From Pseudomonadota bacterium (GTDB lineage Bacteria; Pseudomonadota; Gammaproteobacteria; Steroidobacterales; Steroidobacteraceae), in the NCBI GenBank assembly GCA_023433465.1, contig JAEZCR010000254.1, positions 1 to 9,983 on the forward strand: a DNA stretch of 9,983 nt. The letters run 5' to 3'. The stretch's first letter is position 1, and the number at the start of each line of letters is the position of its first letter. The notes beneath the pieces were generated by a model. It worked only from the letters and a program-made list of their open reading frames with translations. It was not told the DNA's origin and did no database searches. Below are positions 1 through 5,808 of this stretch, in pieces. Both the position numbers and the translations under genes were made by a program.

Positions 1-1282
1 TCTTGCGTAGATAGGCGGGCGTGACCGAGAGATTGACCGCGTCGCCGATGGCCTCGTGGAAGCCGTCGTGCGCGCCGTCCTGGAACAGCATCGGCTGGTC
101 CTTGTACCAGATGTAGTAATAGACGTGCCCCAGCTCGTGGTAGACCGTGAAGAGATCCTCCTCGAGCGGACGGATGCACATCTTGATGCGCACGTCATCC
201 TGGTCGTCCATGTCCCAGGCGCTCGCGTGACAAACTACTTCGCGGTCGCGCGGGCGCGTGAACATCGAGCGCTCCCAGAACTTCTGCGGCAGCGCCGGGA
301 AACCGATCGAGGTGTAGAAACTCTCGGCCGACTTCACGATCCGGTTGGCGTCCCACTTCTGCGCCTGCAGCTGGCGATCCGCCGACTCGATGCTCGCGGC
401 CGGGTAGGGCTTGAGCAGATCGTCATAGATGCGGTGCCACTGCTGCGCCCACATGTTGCCGAACAGGTGCGCGGGAACGGGCTTGCCGTCCGGCACCTTG
501 TCCTTGCCGTAGCGCTGCGCGAGGCGCTTGCGCGCGTAGCAGTGCAGGCCTTCGTACAGCGGCTTCACCTGTTCGTAGAGCCGCGCGGCTTCCTTCTCGA
601 ACGCCGCCGCGTCCATGTCGTACCGCGACTTCCACAAAACGCCGACGTCCGCGAAGCCGAGCTCACGCGCGCCTTCGTTCGCGAGCTCGACGAAACGCTC
701 GTACTTCGGACGCATCGGACGCGAGATCGAGTGCCAACCCGCCCACGCCTCGGTGAGCGCTTCGTAGTTGCGGCTGGTCGCGAGGATCTCGCTCAGATCG
801 TCGAGATTCTTGCACCCACGCTTGCCGTCGGCGCCGTCCGGGCAATATTTGCCCTCGCCGTACATCGCCTCGAGGTTCGCGGAGATGTCCGCGAGCTCCG
901 CGCGTTTGGCGGCATCGCTGGGCGCGGGCGCGCTCACACCGAGCTTGATGAGCTTCAACGACCGATCGACCGAAGGATCGACCTTGGCGCCGTCGAACTG
1001 CTTCGCTTCCGCGGCCTTGCGGCTGAAGAACTCCATGGAGCGTTCGGTCGCGCGCGCGTTCAGGAACTGCGTGTCGACGGTTATGTTCGTCGCCTGCGTG
1101 AAGCCCGCGGCGCTCGCCTCCTTGCTGATCGCCGTGAGCTCCTTGTTCACGTCGCTGATGAACTGCGCGCCTTCGATGCGGATCGGCGGTTCCGGGCCCT
1201 CGTTGGCCGGGCAACCCGCGAGCAGGCAGGCGGTGGCGGCGGCGAGCGCGGCGGCGCCGCGACGGTAGTTCGTGAAGCTCAT
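1..1282 (-). CDS. M2 family (ACE-like) dipeptidyl carboxypeptidase lipoprotein, C-terminus cut by window edge
   Basis: Zinc metallopeptidase of the angiotensin-converting-enzyme family (M2), which removes C-terminal dipeptides from oligopeptides. The 427 residues visible include the zinc site HELGH at residues 382-386. The third ligand, Glu410, lies in FHEAIGD, 24 residues after the second His, exactly the ACE spacing. Other ACE landmarks are LEAMYG, ATSRNYEAL, RPMRPKYERFVELANE, PAHLFGNMWAQ and CHASAWD. The N-terminus has a signal peptide ending in lipobox LAGC (Cys24), followed by Pro, so outer-membrane anchoring facing the periplasm is likely. The signal also carries an Arg-Arg pair at residues 7-8. 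The ATG overlaps the stop of the upstream peptide transporter (ATGA), and GGAG sits 7 bases before it, which supports both this start and translational coupling. Residues after about 427, including the rest of the substrate and chloride sites, lie outside the window. Family assignment is very secure; the natural substrate is unknown. Confidence 0.95.
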   Translation of the reverse strand, partial: MSFTNYRRGAAALAAATACLLAGCPANEGPEPPIRIEGAQFISDVNKELTAISKEASAAGFTQATNITVDTQFLNARATERSMEFFSRKAAEAKQFDGAKVDPSVDRSLKLIKLGVSAPAPSDAAKRAELADISANLEAMYGEGKYCPDGADGKRGCKNLDDLSEILATSRNYEALTEAWAGWHSISRPMRPKYERFVELANEGARELGFADVGVLWKSRYDMDAAAFEKEAARLYEQVKPLYEGLHCYARKRLAQRYGKDKVPDGKPVPAHLFGNMWAQQWHRIYDDLLKPYPAASIESADRQLQAQKWDANRIVKSAESFYTSIGFPALPQKFWERSMFTRPRDREVVCHASAWDMDDQDDVRIKMCIRPLEEDLFTVYHELGHVYYYIWYKDQPMLFQDGAHDGFHEAIGDAVNLSVTPAYLRK

Positions 1283-2814
1283 TTGTGTTCTCCGATCCAG
1301 CCGCGCAGTCCGCGCGATATGAGCAGGATGAATATGCCGGCGCCGGCGCCGACGAGCGCCATCACCAGGAACTGTCCCGGCAGATCGGCGGCCTGCGAGC
1401 CGCCGACGTGGCCGCCCGCGAGACCCGCGATCAGGTTGCCGATCGCCGAACCCAGGAACCAGATCCCCATCATCTGGCCGACGAACTTCGGCGGCGAGAG
1501 CTTGGTGACGTTCGACAGGCCCACGGGCGACAGGCACAACTCGCCGAAGGTGTGAATGAGATAGGCGAGCAGCAGCCAGGTCGGGCCCACCTTGCCGTTC
1601 GTCGACACGACGAGCTCGGCCGCCCACATCATCACGAGGAACCCGACGCCGAGGAACACGAGGCCGAGCCCCATCTTCGCCGGCGCCGAAGGATCGAGAT
1701 TGCGCGCGCCGAGCGCCACCCAGAACCAGGCGAAGAACGGCGCGAAGATGATGATGCACAGCGGATTGATCGACTGGTACCAGGCCGCGGGATGCACCGC
1801 TTCCGGAAACCACGAGCCGAGCAGCGAGCGGTCGGTGTAATCCTGGGCGAACAGATTGAACGTGGTCGCCTGTTGCTCGAACCCGCCCCAGAAGATCACC
1901 GCGCACAGGAAGAAGATCGCGATCACGCCGACGCGTTTGCGCTCCGCGGTAGTGAGGCCCGCGAAGAACAGCACGTAACCGAAGAAGAACACCGCGAGCG
2001 CGAGCATCGCCGCGCCGAAATACTGCGCGAGCTCGGTGATCGGCACCGGGCTGCCCTTGAAGTACATCCACGCGATGACCGCCGCGAGCGCCGCGAAGCC
2101 GCCCCACACGATCTGCCAGCGGCGCTTCTGCGTCGCGGGATCCGCCGCCGGCGGCGGCGCGCCCGCACCCTCGAGCCAGCGGCCGGTGAAGCGGAACAGC
2201 ACCACGCCTAACAACATGAAAAGGCCGCAGCAGAAGAATCCGCCGCGCCAGTTCCAGGCCTCGCCGATCGTGCCGGCGACCAGCGGCGAGACGAACGCGC
2301 CAAGGTTGATGCCCATGTAGAAGATCGAGAAGCCCGCGTCGCGGCGCGCGCCCGGCTGACCTTCGTACAGCGAACCGACCATCGCGGAGACGTTCGGCTT
2401 CAGGAGGCCCACGCCGATGACGATCACCGCGAGGCCCAGGTAGAACACCGGCGCGGACGCCGGAAGCGCGAGGATGAAATTGCCGGCGGCGATGATGATG
2501 CCGCCATAGAAAACCGCGTTGCGCTGACCGATCAGCCGATCCGCGATCCATCCGCCCGGCACGCAGCCGAGGTACACCGAACCCGCATACAGGCCGTAGA
2601 TCGCGCCCGCGGTTTCCTTGTCGAGTCCGAATCCCGGATTCGCCGCGCTGGTCGTCGCCACGAGGAACAGCACCAGCAGCGCGCGCATGCCGTAGTAGGT
2701 GAAGCGCTCGAAGAACTCCGTGCCAAAAAGGGTTACCAGACCGAAGGGATGTCCCAGGAACGTCTGCTTCGGCTGCGCCGGCGGAGCGGCGGCGGCCGTC
2801 ATCGGATCACTCAT
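1279..2814 (-). CDS. Proton-dependent oligopeptide transporter (POT/PTR2 family, MFS)
   Basis: Inner-membrane H+-coupled importer of di- and tripeptides, 511 residues, within the usual range for bacterial POTs. The family's proton-coupling motif ExxERFxYYG is present in TM1 (Glu33, Glu36, Arg37, Tyr40, Tyr41). Further signatures follow: GGWIADRLIGQR after TM2 (residues 88-98), GLLKPNVSAMVG (136-147), the PTR2 signature FYMGINLG (165-172) and, late in the protein, ELCLSPVGLS. Hydrophobic segments are consistent with 12-14 helices. The start ATG is preceded by AGGG 8 bases upstream, and the Ala/Pro-rich N-terminus before TM1 looks like a normal cytosolic lead. The gene lies 120 bases after tatC on the same strand and overlaps the M2 peptidase by four bases. 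Co-expression with a dipeptide-releasing enzyme suggests that dipeptides are its physiological cargo, which is inference. DtpT-like by family, but I cannot assign a specific symbol. Confidence 0.95.
   Translation of the reverse strand: MSDPMTAAAAPPAQPKQTFLGHPFGLVTLFGTEFFERFTYYGMRALLVLFLVATTSAANPGFGLDKETAGAIYGLYAGSVYLGCVPGGWIADRLIGQRNAVFYGGIIIAAGNFILALPASAPVFYLGLAVIVIGVGLLKPNVSAMVGSLYEGQPGARRDAGFSIFYMGINLGAFVSPLVAGTIGEAWNWRGGFFCCGLFMLLGVVLFRFTGRWLEGAGAPPPAADPATQKRRWQIVWGGFAALAAVIAWMYFKGSPVPITELAQYFGAAMLALAVFFFGYVLFFAGLTTAERKRVGVIAIFFLCAVIFWGGFEQQATTFNLFAQDYTDRSLLGSWFPEAVHPAAWYQSINPLCIIIFAPFFAWFWVALGARNLDPSAPAKMGLGLVFLGVGFLVMMWAAELVVSTNGKVGPTWLLLAYLIHTFGELCLSPVGLSNVTKLSPPKFVGQMMGIWFLGSAIGNLIAGLAGGHVGGSQAADLPGQFLVMALVGAGAGIFILLISRGLRGWIGEHK
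1290..1293 (-). promoter_or_regulatory. Ribosome binding site of the M2 peptidase gene
   Basis: On the minus strand GGAG lies 7 bases upstream of the ATG at 1282, inside the last codons of the POT transporter gene. It fixes the start of the lipoprotein, whose signal peptide begins at this ATG. It also fits reinitiation by ribosomes finishing the transporter. Confidence 0.7.
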
Positions 2815-2893
2815 TTTTCATGCCCTGATTCTTGTGGGCGCTGTTGCGCCGCGATGGGCCGAGTCTGACCCAATGGGAAGGGGGCCAGCAAGG

Positions 2894-2929
2894 AAAACGC
2901 CTGCCCCGCAGGGAGGTGCGCCGCGGGGC
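2894..2929 (-). terminator. Possible rho-independent terminator after tatC
   Basis: Just downstream of the tatC stop, the minus strand has a perfect 7-bp stem, GCCCCGC paired with GCGGGGC (2923-2929 and 2903-2909), with a 13-base loop. AGGCGTTTTCC follows. The T-run is short and begins about 5 bases after the stem, so termination may be partial. If real, it would separate tatABC from the peptide transporter and M2 pair. No convincing promoter hexamers are visible in the remaining bases before the transporter start. Confidence 0.4.
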
Positions 2930-2934
2930 CAGGA

Positions 2935-3729
2935 TCAGGCCTGGGCTTCTTCCTTTTCTTTCGCTTTTTCTTCCGCTTCCCGGGCTTCGCGCCGCATCTT
3001 CTGCATGAGGCGCGCCATGACGAGTCCGCCCTCGTAGAGCAGGTACATCGGCAGGGCCATGATGATCTGTGAAATGGCGTCGGGAGGCGTGAGGAAGGCC
3101 GCCACGATGAAAATGCCGATGAGCACGTACCCGCGGTTCTGGCCGAGCTTCTCCACGTCGACCAGCCCGGTGAGCACCAGCAACACGACGGCGACGGGCA
3201 CTTCGAACGCGACGCCGAACGCGAAGAACATCGTGAGTACGAAGTCGAGATAACTCGCGATGTCGGGCGCGTAGGTGACGCCACCGGGCGTCGTGCCGAT
3301 CAGGAACGGGAACATGACCGGGAACACGACGAAGTACGCGAACAGCACGCCGCAGTAGAAGAGCAATACCGAGGAAACCAGCAGGGGTACCGCGAAGCGC
3401 TTCTCGCGCCGGTACAGTCCGGGCGCGACGAATGCCCAGAGCTGGTACAGCACCACCGGCATCGCGGCGAAGAGCGCGACGTAGAACGACACCTTGAACG
3501 GCGTCATGAACGTCGAAACGACTCCGGTCGCGAGCAACGTGCTGCCTTCGGGCAGCTTGTCGATCAGCGGCTGGGCGATGATCGCGAACAGTTCGTTGGC
3601 GAAGATCGCGCTCGGGACGAACGCGATGAGCAACGCGATCATCGCCTTCAGGAGGCGGTTGCGCAGCTCGAGCAGGTGCGACATCAGCGTGCCTTCGGCC
3701 AGCTGTTCTTCCGGCTTCTCCTCGCTCAC
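2935..3729 (-). CDS. tatC: Twin-arginine translocase subunit TatC
   Basis: Core receptor of the Tat pathway, which exports folded, often cofactor-bearing proteins across the inner membrane. TatC binds the RR signal peptide together with TatB. The 264-residue protein has the N-terminal cytosolic motif HLLELRNRLL (residues 18-27), then FMTPFKVSFYVAL, the loop LWAFVAPGLYRREKR, FAFGVAFEVPV with the conserved membrane Glu, and LTPPDAISQ, spread over six predicted helices. The C-terminal tail is short and highly charged (Glu/Lys/Arg-rich). The start is GTG, and GTGA overlaps the tatB stop, so translation is probably coupled to tatB. Order and strand are the canonical tatA-tatB-tatC. Assignment is secure. 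Confidence 0.97.
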   Translation of the reverse strand: MSEEKPEEQLAEGTLMSHLLELRNRLLKAMIALLIAFVPSAIFANELFAIIAQPLIDKLPEGSTLLATGVVSTFMTPFKVSFYVALFAAMPVVLYQLWAFVAPGLYRREKRFAVPLLVSSVLLFYCGVLFAYFVVFPVMFPFLIGTTPGGVTYAPDIASYLDFVLTMFFAFGVAFEVPVAVVLLVLTGLVDVEKLGQNRGYVLIGIFIVAAFLTPPDAISQIIMALPMYLLYEGGLVMARLMQKMRREAREAEEKAKEKEEAQA

Positions 3730-4208
3730 GGCTTCTGCTCGGGCGCGGCCGGCGGGGTAGTCAGATCGAGCTCGTGCTGTTCGTTCTGCGCGCCGGGTTC
3801 GACCGGTTCAGTGGGCGCGGCAGTCGCTTCCTGCGCCGCCTCGCGGTGCGAGGAATGCATGTGGTGGTCGGGTGGATAGAACTCCTCCTCGACTTCGGCT
3901 TCGGCGACCGGGGCGGGCGCCACCGAGGGTTGCGCGGAGGGAGTGGGCGGCACGGGCGGCGTCGGCGGTTGCGCGGCCGGCCCGGCCCTGGGATCGAGCG
4001 AGGTATCGATGCCCGGATCGATGTTCACCTTGCTCTCGAGGTTGTGAGCTTCCTCCTCGAGCTGCTCGCGGAACTGGCGCGCCATCGCCCGCGCGCGGCC
4101 GACCCAGCGCCCGATCTGTTGCGCGAGCTTCGGCAGCTTCTCCGGCCCGAGCACGATGAGCGCGAGCGCGAAGATCAGCAGCAGTTCTGTGAATCCAACC
4201 TCGAACAT
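3726..4208 (-). CDS. tatB: Twin-arginine translocase subunit TatB
   Basis: Partner of TatC in signal-peptide recognition. The 160 residues begin MFEVGFTELL, with the TatB-typical Glu8 in the membrane helix. The VLGPEKLPKLAQQIG hinge and a long amphipathic, Arg/Glu-rich helix to about residue 60 follow. The remainder is a Pro/Ala-rich, probably disordered tail, as in other TatB proteins, with a small histidine cluster (His115, 116, 118, 121). MFxxGFxELL distinguishes it from TatA. The ATG at 4208 is the family start. The gene begins 61 bases after tatA and overlaps tatC by four bases. The sequence just upstream can fold so as to cover the start region (see the inverted repeat at 4216-4262), and no strong Shine-Dalgarno is exposed. 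Low translation relative to tatA would follow, as inference. Confidence 0.96.
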   Translation of the reverse strand: MFEVGFTELLLIFALALIVLGPEKLPKLAQQIGRWVGRARAMARQFREQLEEEAHNLESKVNIDPGIDTSLDPRAGPAAQPPTPPVPPTPSAQPSVAPAPVAEAEVEEEFYPPDHHMHSSHREAAQEATAAPTEPVEPGAQNEQHELDLTTPPAAPEQKP

Positions 4209-4215
4209 GGATTGA

Positions 4216-4262
4216 TCCGCCGCGCGGATGAAAAGCCGACGAGAAGGTCAGCGCGCGGCGGA
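4216..4262 (-). repeat. Inverted repeat (mRNA hairpin) between tatA and tatB
   Basis: Two perfect 11-base arms, 4216-4226 (TCCGCCGCGCG on the plus strand) and 4252-4262 (CGCGCGGCGGA), are separated by 25 bases. All but one pair are G-C. The 3' arm in the mRNA ends only 7 bases before the tatB ATG and contains the GGA of the only Shine-Dalgarno-like sequence. A competing local hairpin uses the same arm: ATCCGC and GCGGAT at 4215-4220 and 4224-4229 around a 3-base loop. Either fold would hinder tatB initiation. No T-run follows, so a simple terminator is less likely. Confidence 0.6.
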
Positions 4263-4269
4263 ACGCGCG

Positions 4270-4500
4270 TCAGGCCTTGTTCTCGCTCTTTTCTCCATTC
4301 GGCGATTTCGTGGCATCGAATTCGGCGTCCGCCTTGAGCTGCTTGACCGACTCCTCGGCATCGCCTTCGCTCATCGACTTCTTGAAGCCGCGCACCGCGG
4401 AACCGAGATCGGAGCCGATCGTCTTGAGCTTCTTGGCCCCGAAGATGAGCAACACGACGACCAGAATGACGATCAGTTCTTTGAATCCAATTGGGCCCAT
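4270..4500 (-). CDS. tatA: Twin-arginine translocase subunit TatA
   Basis: Pore- or membrane-weakening subunit of the Tat system, 76 residues, normal for TatA. Layout: an N-terminal membrane helix (GFKELIVILVVVLLIF, residues 5-20), the Phe20-Gly21 hinge followed by a Lys-rich step (GAKKLKTIGSDLG), then an amphipathic helix with AVRGFKKSMSE (residues 35-45) and a charged tail. An in-frame reading extends upstream to 4596, but ATG 4500 is chosen for two reasons. AGGAG lies 6 bases before it, and the protein then begins MGPIGFKELI like known TatA proteins. First gene of tatABC, 112 bases after dtd on the same strand. A promoter may lie in that gap, but no clean pair of hexamers is visible. Confidence 0.96.
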   Translation of the reverse strand: MGPIGFKELIVILVVVLLIFGAKKLKTIGSDLGSAVRGFKKSMSEGDAEESVKQLKADAEFDATKSPNGEKSENKA

Positions 4501-4506
4501 GACCCG

Positions 4507-4511
4507 CTCCT
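4507..4511 (-). promoter_or_regulatory. Ribosome binding site of tatA
   Basis: AGGAG on the minus strand with a 6-base spacer to ATG 4500. It decides the tatA start against the longer in-frame extension. It is far stronger than anything in front of tatB, in keeping with the known excess of TatA over TatB in Tat systems. Confidence 0.8.
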
Positions 4512-4593
4512 GTGGGGGCTCGATGAAGAGCCCGGATGATAAGTCAACAGAGGTTGCAAACCTACGTAAAGTTCGCCCCGACGAGACCCGGAT

Positions 4594-4610
4594 CACGCGT
4601 GTATCGCGTG
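4594..4610 (-). terminator. Small hairpin directly after the dtd stop
   Basis: CACGCG and CGCGTG (6-bp perfect stem, 5-base loop) begin 2 bases after the dtd stop codon. No T-run follows, so it is either an mRNA 3'-end stabiliser, a rho-assisted stop or chance in GC-rich DNA. It is the only candidate boundary between dtd and tatABC. Confidence 0.25.
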
Positions 4611-4612
4611 TG

Positions 4613-5056
4613 TTAAGTCCTTGTCTGGAGCCAGAATGTGACCGGCCCGTCGTTCACGAGTTCGACGTGCATGTGCTCGCCGAATTCACCCGTGGCGACC
4701 TCACTGTGGCGTGCGCGCGCCAATTCCAGGACCCACGTGAAAAGCTCGCGTGCCCGGTCCTGGTCCTCCGCCGTGCTGAATCCCGGCCGCGTGCCCTTGT
4801 GCGTGTCCGCGGCGAGCGTGAATTGCGGCACGAGCAGAAGGCCCGCACCGATATCACGCAATGACAGATTCATGCGGCCGGCGTCGTCTTCAAAGATGCG
4901 GTACGTGAGGACGCGTTCGAGCAGGCGTTCCCCCTGTGCCACGTCGTCGCCTTTCTCGACGCCGAGCAGGGCGAGGATGCCACGGCCGATCGCCCCGACG
5001 GTGCGCGATTCCACCGTAACGGAAGCCCTGCTCACCCGCTGAATCAATGCGATCAC
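4613..5056 (-). CDS. dtd: D-aminoacyl-tRNA deacylase
   Basis: Cytosolic proofreading enzyme that hydrolyses D-aminoacyl-tRNA (and Gly-tRNA-Ala), recycling tRNA and excluding D-amino acids from translation. With a GTG start the protein is 147 residues and begins MIALIQRVSRASVTVE, matching the family N-terminus and length. An in-frame TTG 36 bases upstream would add residues not typical of the family. The two active-site signatures are QFTLAADT (Gln78-Thr85) and NDGPVT (residues 135-140, with the Gly-cisPro pair Gly137-Pro138). The residue before Gln is Pro77, where the bacterial consensus SQFTL has Ser. Other conserved parts are LLGVEKGD, YRIFEDDAGRMNLSL and KGTRPGFS. The gene diverges from the cytochrome gene with 86 bases between starts. 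Shine-Dalgarno is weak (GGA only 3 bases before GTG). Confidence 0.95.
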   Translation of the reverse strand: MIALIQRVSRASVTVESRTVGAIGRGILALLGVEKGDDVAQGERLLERVLTYRIFEDDAGRMNLSLRDIGAGLLLVPQFTLAADTHKGTRPGFSTAEDQDRARELFTWVLELARARHSEVATGEFGEHMHVELVNDGPVTFWLQTRT

Positions 5057-5074
5057 GGTTCCGATTGTGCACGG

Positions 5075-5103
5075 TGGCAATTGCGCGCCCAAGTCCTTAA
5101 TAT
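5075..5103 (+). promoter_or_regulatory. Weak candidate promoter for the cytochrome gene
   Basis: In the 86-base dtd/cytochrome divergent gap, TGGCAA (3/6 to -35) and TAATAT (4/6 to -10, at 5098-5103) are spaced by 17 bases. It is the only AT-rich patch in the gap. A transcript would start near 5110, giving a leader of about 30 bases. The match is poor, so this is a suggestion only. No recognisable promoter is seen for dtd on the other strand. Confidence 0.25.
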
Positions 5104-5121
5104 CGCGGCCTGTTTTTGCCA

Positions 5122-5131
5122 GCCCCGGGGC
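5122..5131. repeat. 10-bp perfect palindrome upstream of the cytochrome gene
   Basis: GCCCCGGGGC is a perfect 10-base palindrome ending 11 bases before the cytochrome ATG. It could be a regulator half-site pair or chance in GC-rich sequence. It lies where it would also be in the leader of the cytochrome mRNA. Confidence 0.3.
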
Positions 5132-5142
5132 GTTTTCAAGTC

Positions 5143-5781
5143 ATGGCATCTCGCGTTCGGTCGATCGTCTCCCTGTCCGTTCTCGTTGCAGCTCTCGCTC
5201 CTTTCGCGGTCCACGCCCAGGATGCGGCTTCCCCAGATGCCAAGCGCGGCCAGGCCCTGGCCTACACCTGCAACGGCTGCCACGCGATTCCTAACTACAA
5301 GAACGTCTACCCGACATACTCGGTGCCGAAGCTGCGCGGCCAGCGCCCGGAATACCTCGTCGCGGCGCTCAAGGCGTACAAGAGCGGCGAGCGTTCGCAC
5401 GGCACGATGCACGCGCAGGCCGTCTCCATGAGCGAGCAGGACATGGCCGACATCGCCGCGTATCTCGCGGGCCCGAACGTGCTGACCGAGTCGAAGAGCG
5501 ACACGCCCGCCGCGAATCGCCCGAAGGCGAGCGAGACCTGCCTGCCCTGCCACGGCTCGAACGGCGTCGGCATCGATCCCACGTTCCCGACCATCGCCGG
5601 CCAGCATCGCGACTACCTCGCGCGCGCGTTGACCGACTACCGCCGCGGCGGACGCAAGAACGCCATCATGGCGGCGCCGAGCGCGACGCTCTCGGCGAAA
5701 GACGTCGAAGAACTCGCGGCGTACTTCTCGTCGCTGCCGGGTCTCGAGACCGTCCGGAAGAACCAGGTCGCGGCGAAGTAG
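5143..5781 (+). CDS. Periplasmic di-heme cytochrome c (cytochrome c4 type)
   Basis: Electron carrier of the periplasm with two class-I cytochrome domains in tandem, 212 residues, the usual size for cytochrome c4. A Sec signal peptide (MASRVRSIV..., hydrophobic to about residue 22) ends at AVHA, with Gln26 likely the first mature residue. Heme 1 binds CNGCH (residues 43-47), with likely axial Met89 in GTMHAQ. Heme 2 binds CLPCH (133-137), with likely axial Met176 in AIMAAPS. LSAKDVEELAAYFSSL is the typical closing helix of the second domain. After heme 1 the sequence HAIPNYKNVYPTYSVPKLRGQ is longer than the HG...PxLAGQ loop of classical c4, so it may be a c4-like subgroup. The ATG is chosen because the signal peptide starts there; a TTG 27 bases upstream is less likely. 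No oxidase or partner gene is adjacent. It ends 9 bases from the convergent S9 peptidase stop. Confidence 0.9.
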   Translation: MASRVRSIVSLSVLVAALAPFAVHAQDAASPDAKRGQALAYTCNGCHAIPNYKNVYPTYSVPKLRGQRPEYLVAALKAYKSGERSHGTMHAQAVSMSEQDMADIAAYLAGPNVLTESKSDTPAANRPKASETCLPCHGSNGVGIDPTFPTIAGQHRDYLARALTDYRRGGRKNAIMAAPSATLSAKDVEELAAYFSSLPGLETVRKNQVAAK

Positions 5782-5808
5782 TTTTCGCGGTCACCTGGCC
5801 GCGAGCTG
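5763..5808. terminator. Imperfect inverted repeat across the two convergent stop codons
   Basis: CCAGGT...GCGAA at 5763-5777 can pair with TTCGC...ACCTGG at 5784-5798 (12 of 15 pairs, 6-base loop). A second pairing, 5764-5774 with 5798-5808 (10 of 11), is mutually exclusive with it and is followed on the plus strand by TTTCTCC. The element contains both stop codons (TAG at 5779-5781 and, reversed, TGA at 5791-5793). It may end transcription in one or both directions, but the T-runs are short. Confidence 0.3.

Noticed and set aside
1337..1353. GCCGGC/GGCGCC tandem-looking run
   Set aside because: It encodes Gly-Ala repeats (VGAGAGIF) in the last transporter helix; it reflects codon use and is not a repeat element.
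56..1555. 499-codon open frame on the plus strand
   Set aside because: It is codon-for-codon antisense to the M2 peptidase. In that register stops need TTA, CTA or TCA codons in the real gene, which GC-rich genes avoid, so the frame stays open by composition. Its product is Arg/Leu/Val-rich with no domain.
2204..2211. GCCTAAC, like an integron attC core half, also at about 7891
   Set aside because: No paired GTTRRRY core with the expected fold, both copies lie inside conserved coding regions, and by rough base-composition reasoning a few such hexamers are expected.
4536..4547. TTGACT directly followed by TATCAT upstream of tatA (minus strand)
   Set aside because: Each hexamer resembles a promoter box, but they abut, so they cannot form one promoter, and neither finds a good partner at 16-18 bases.
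4501..4596. N-terminal extension of TatA by 32 residues
   Set aside because: AGGAG sits correctly before ATG 4500, and TatA proteins start directly with the short segment before the membrane helix.
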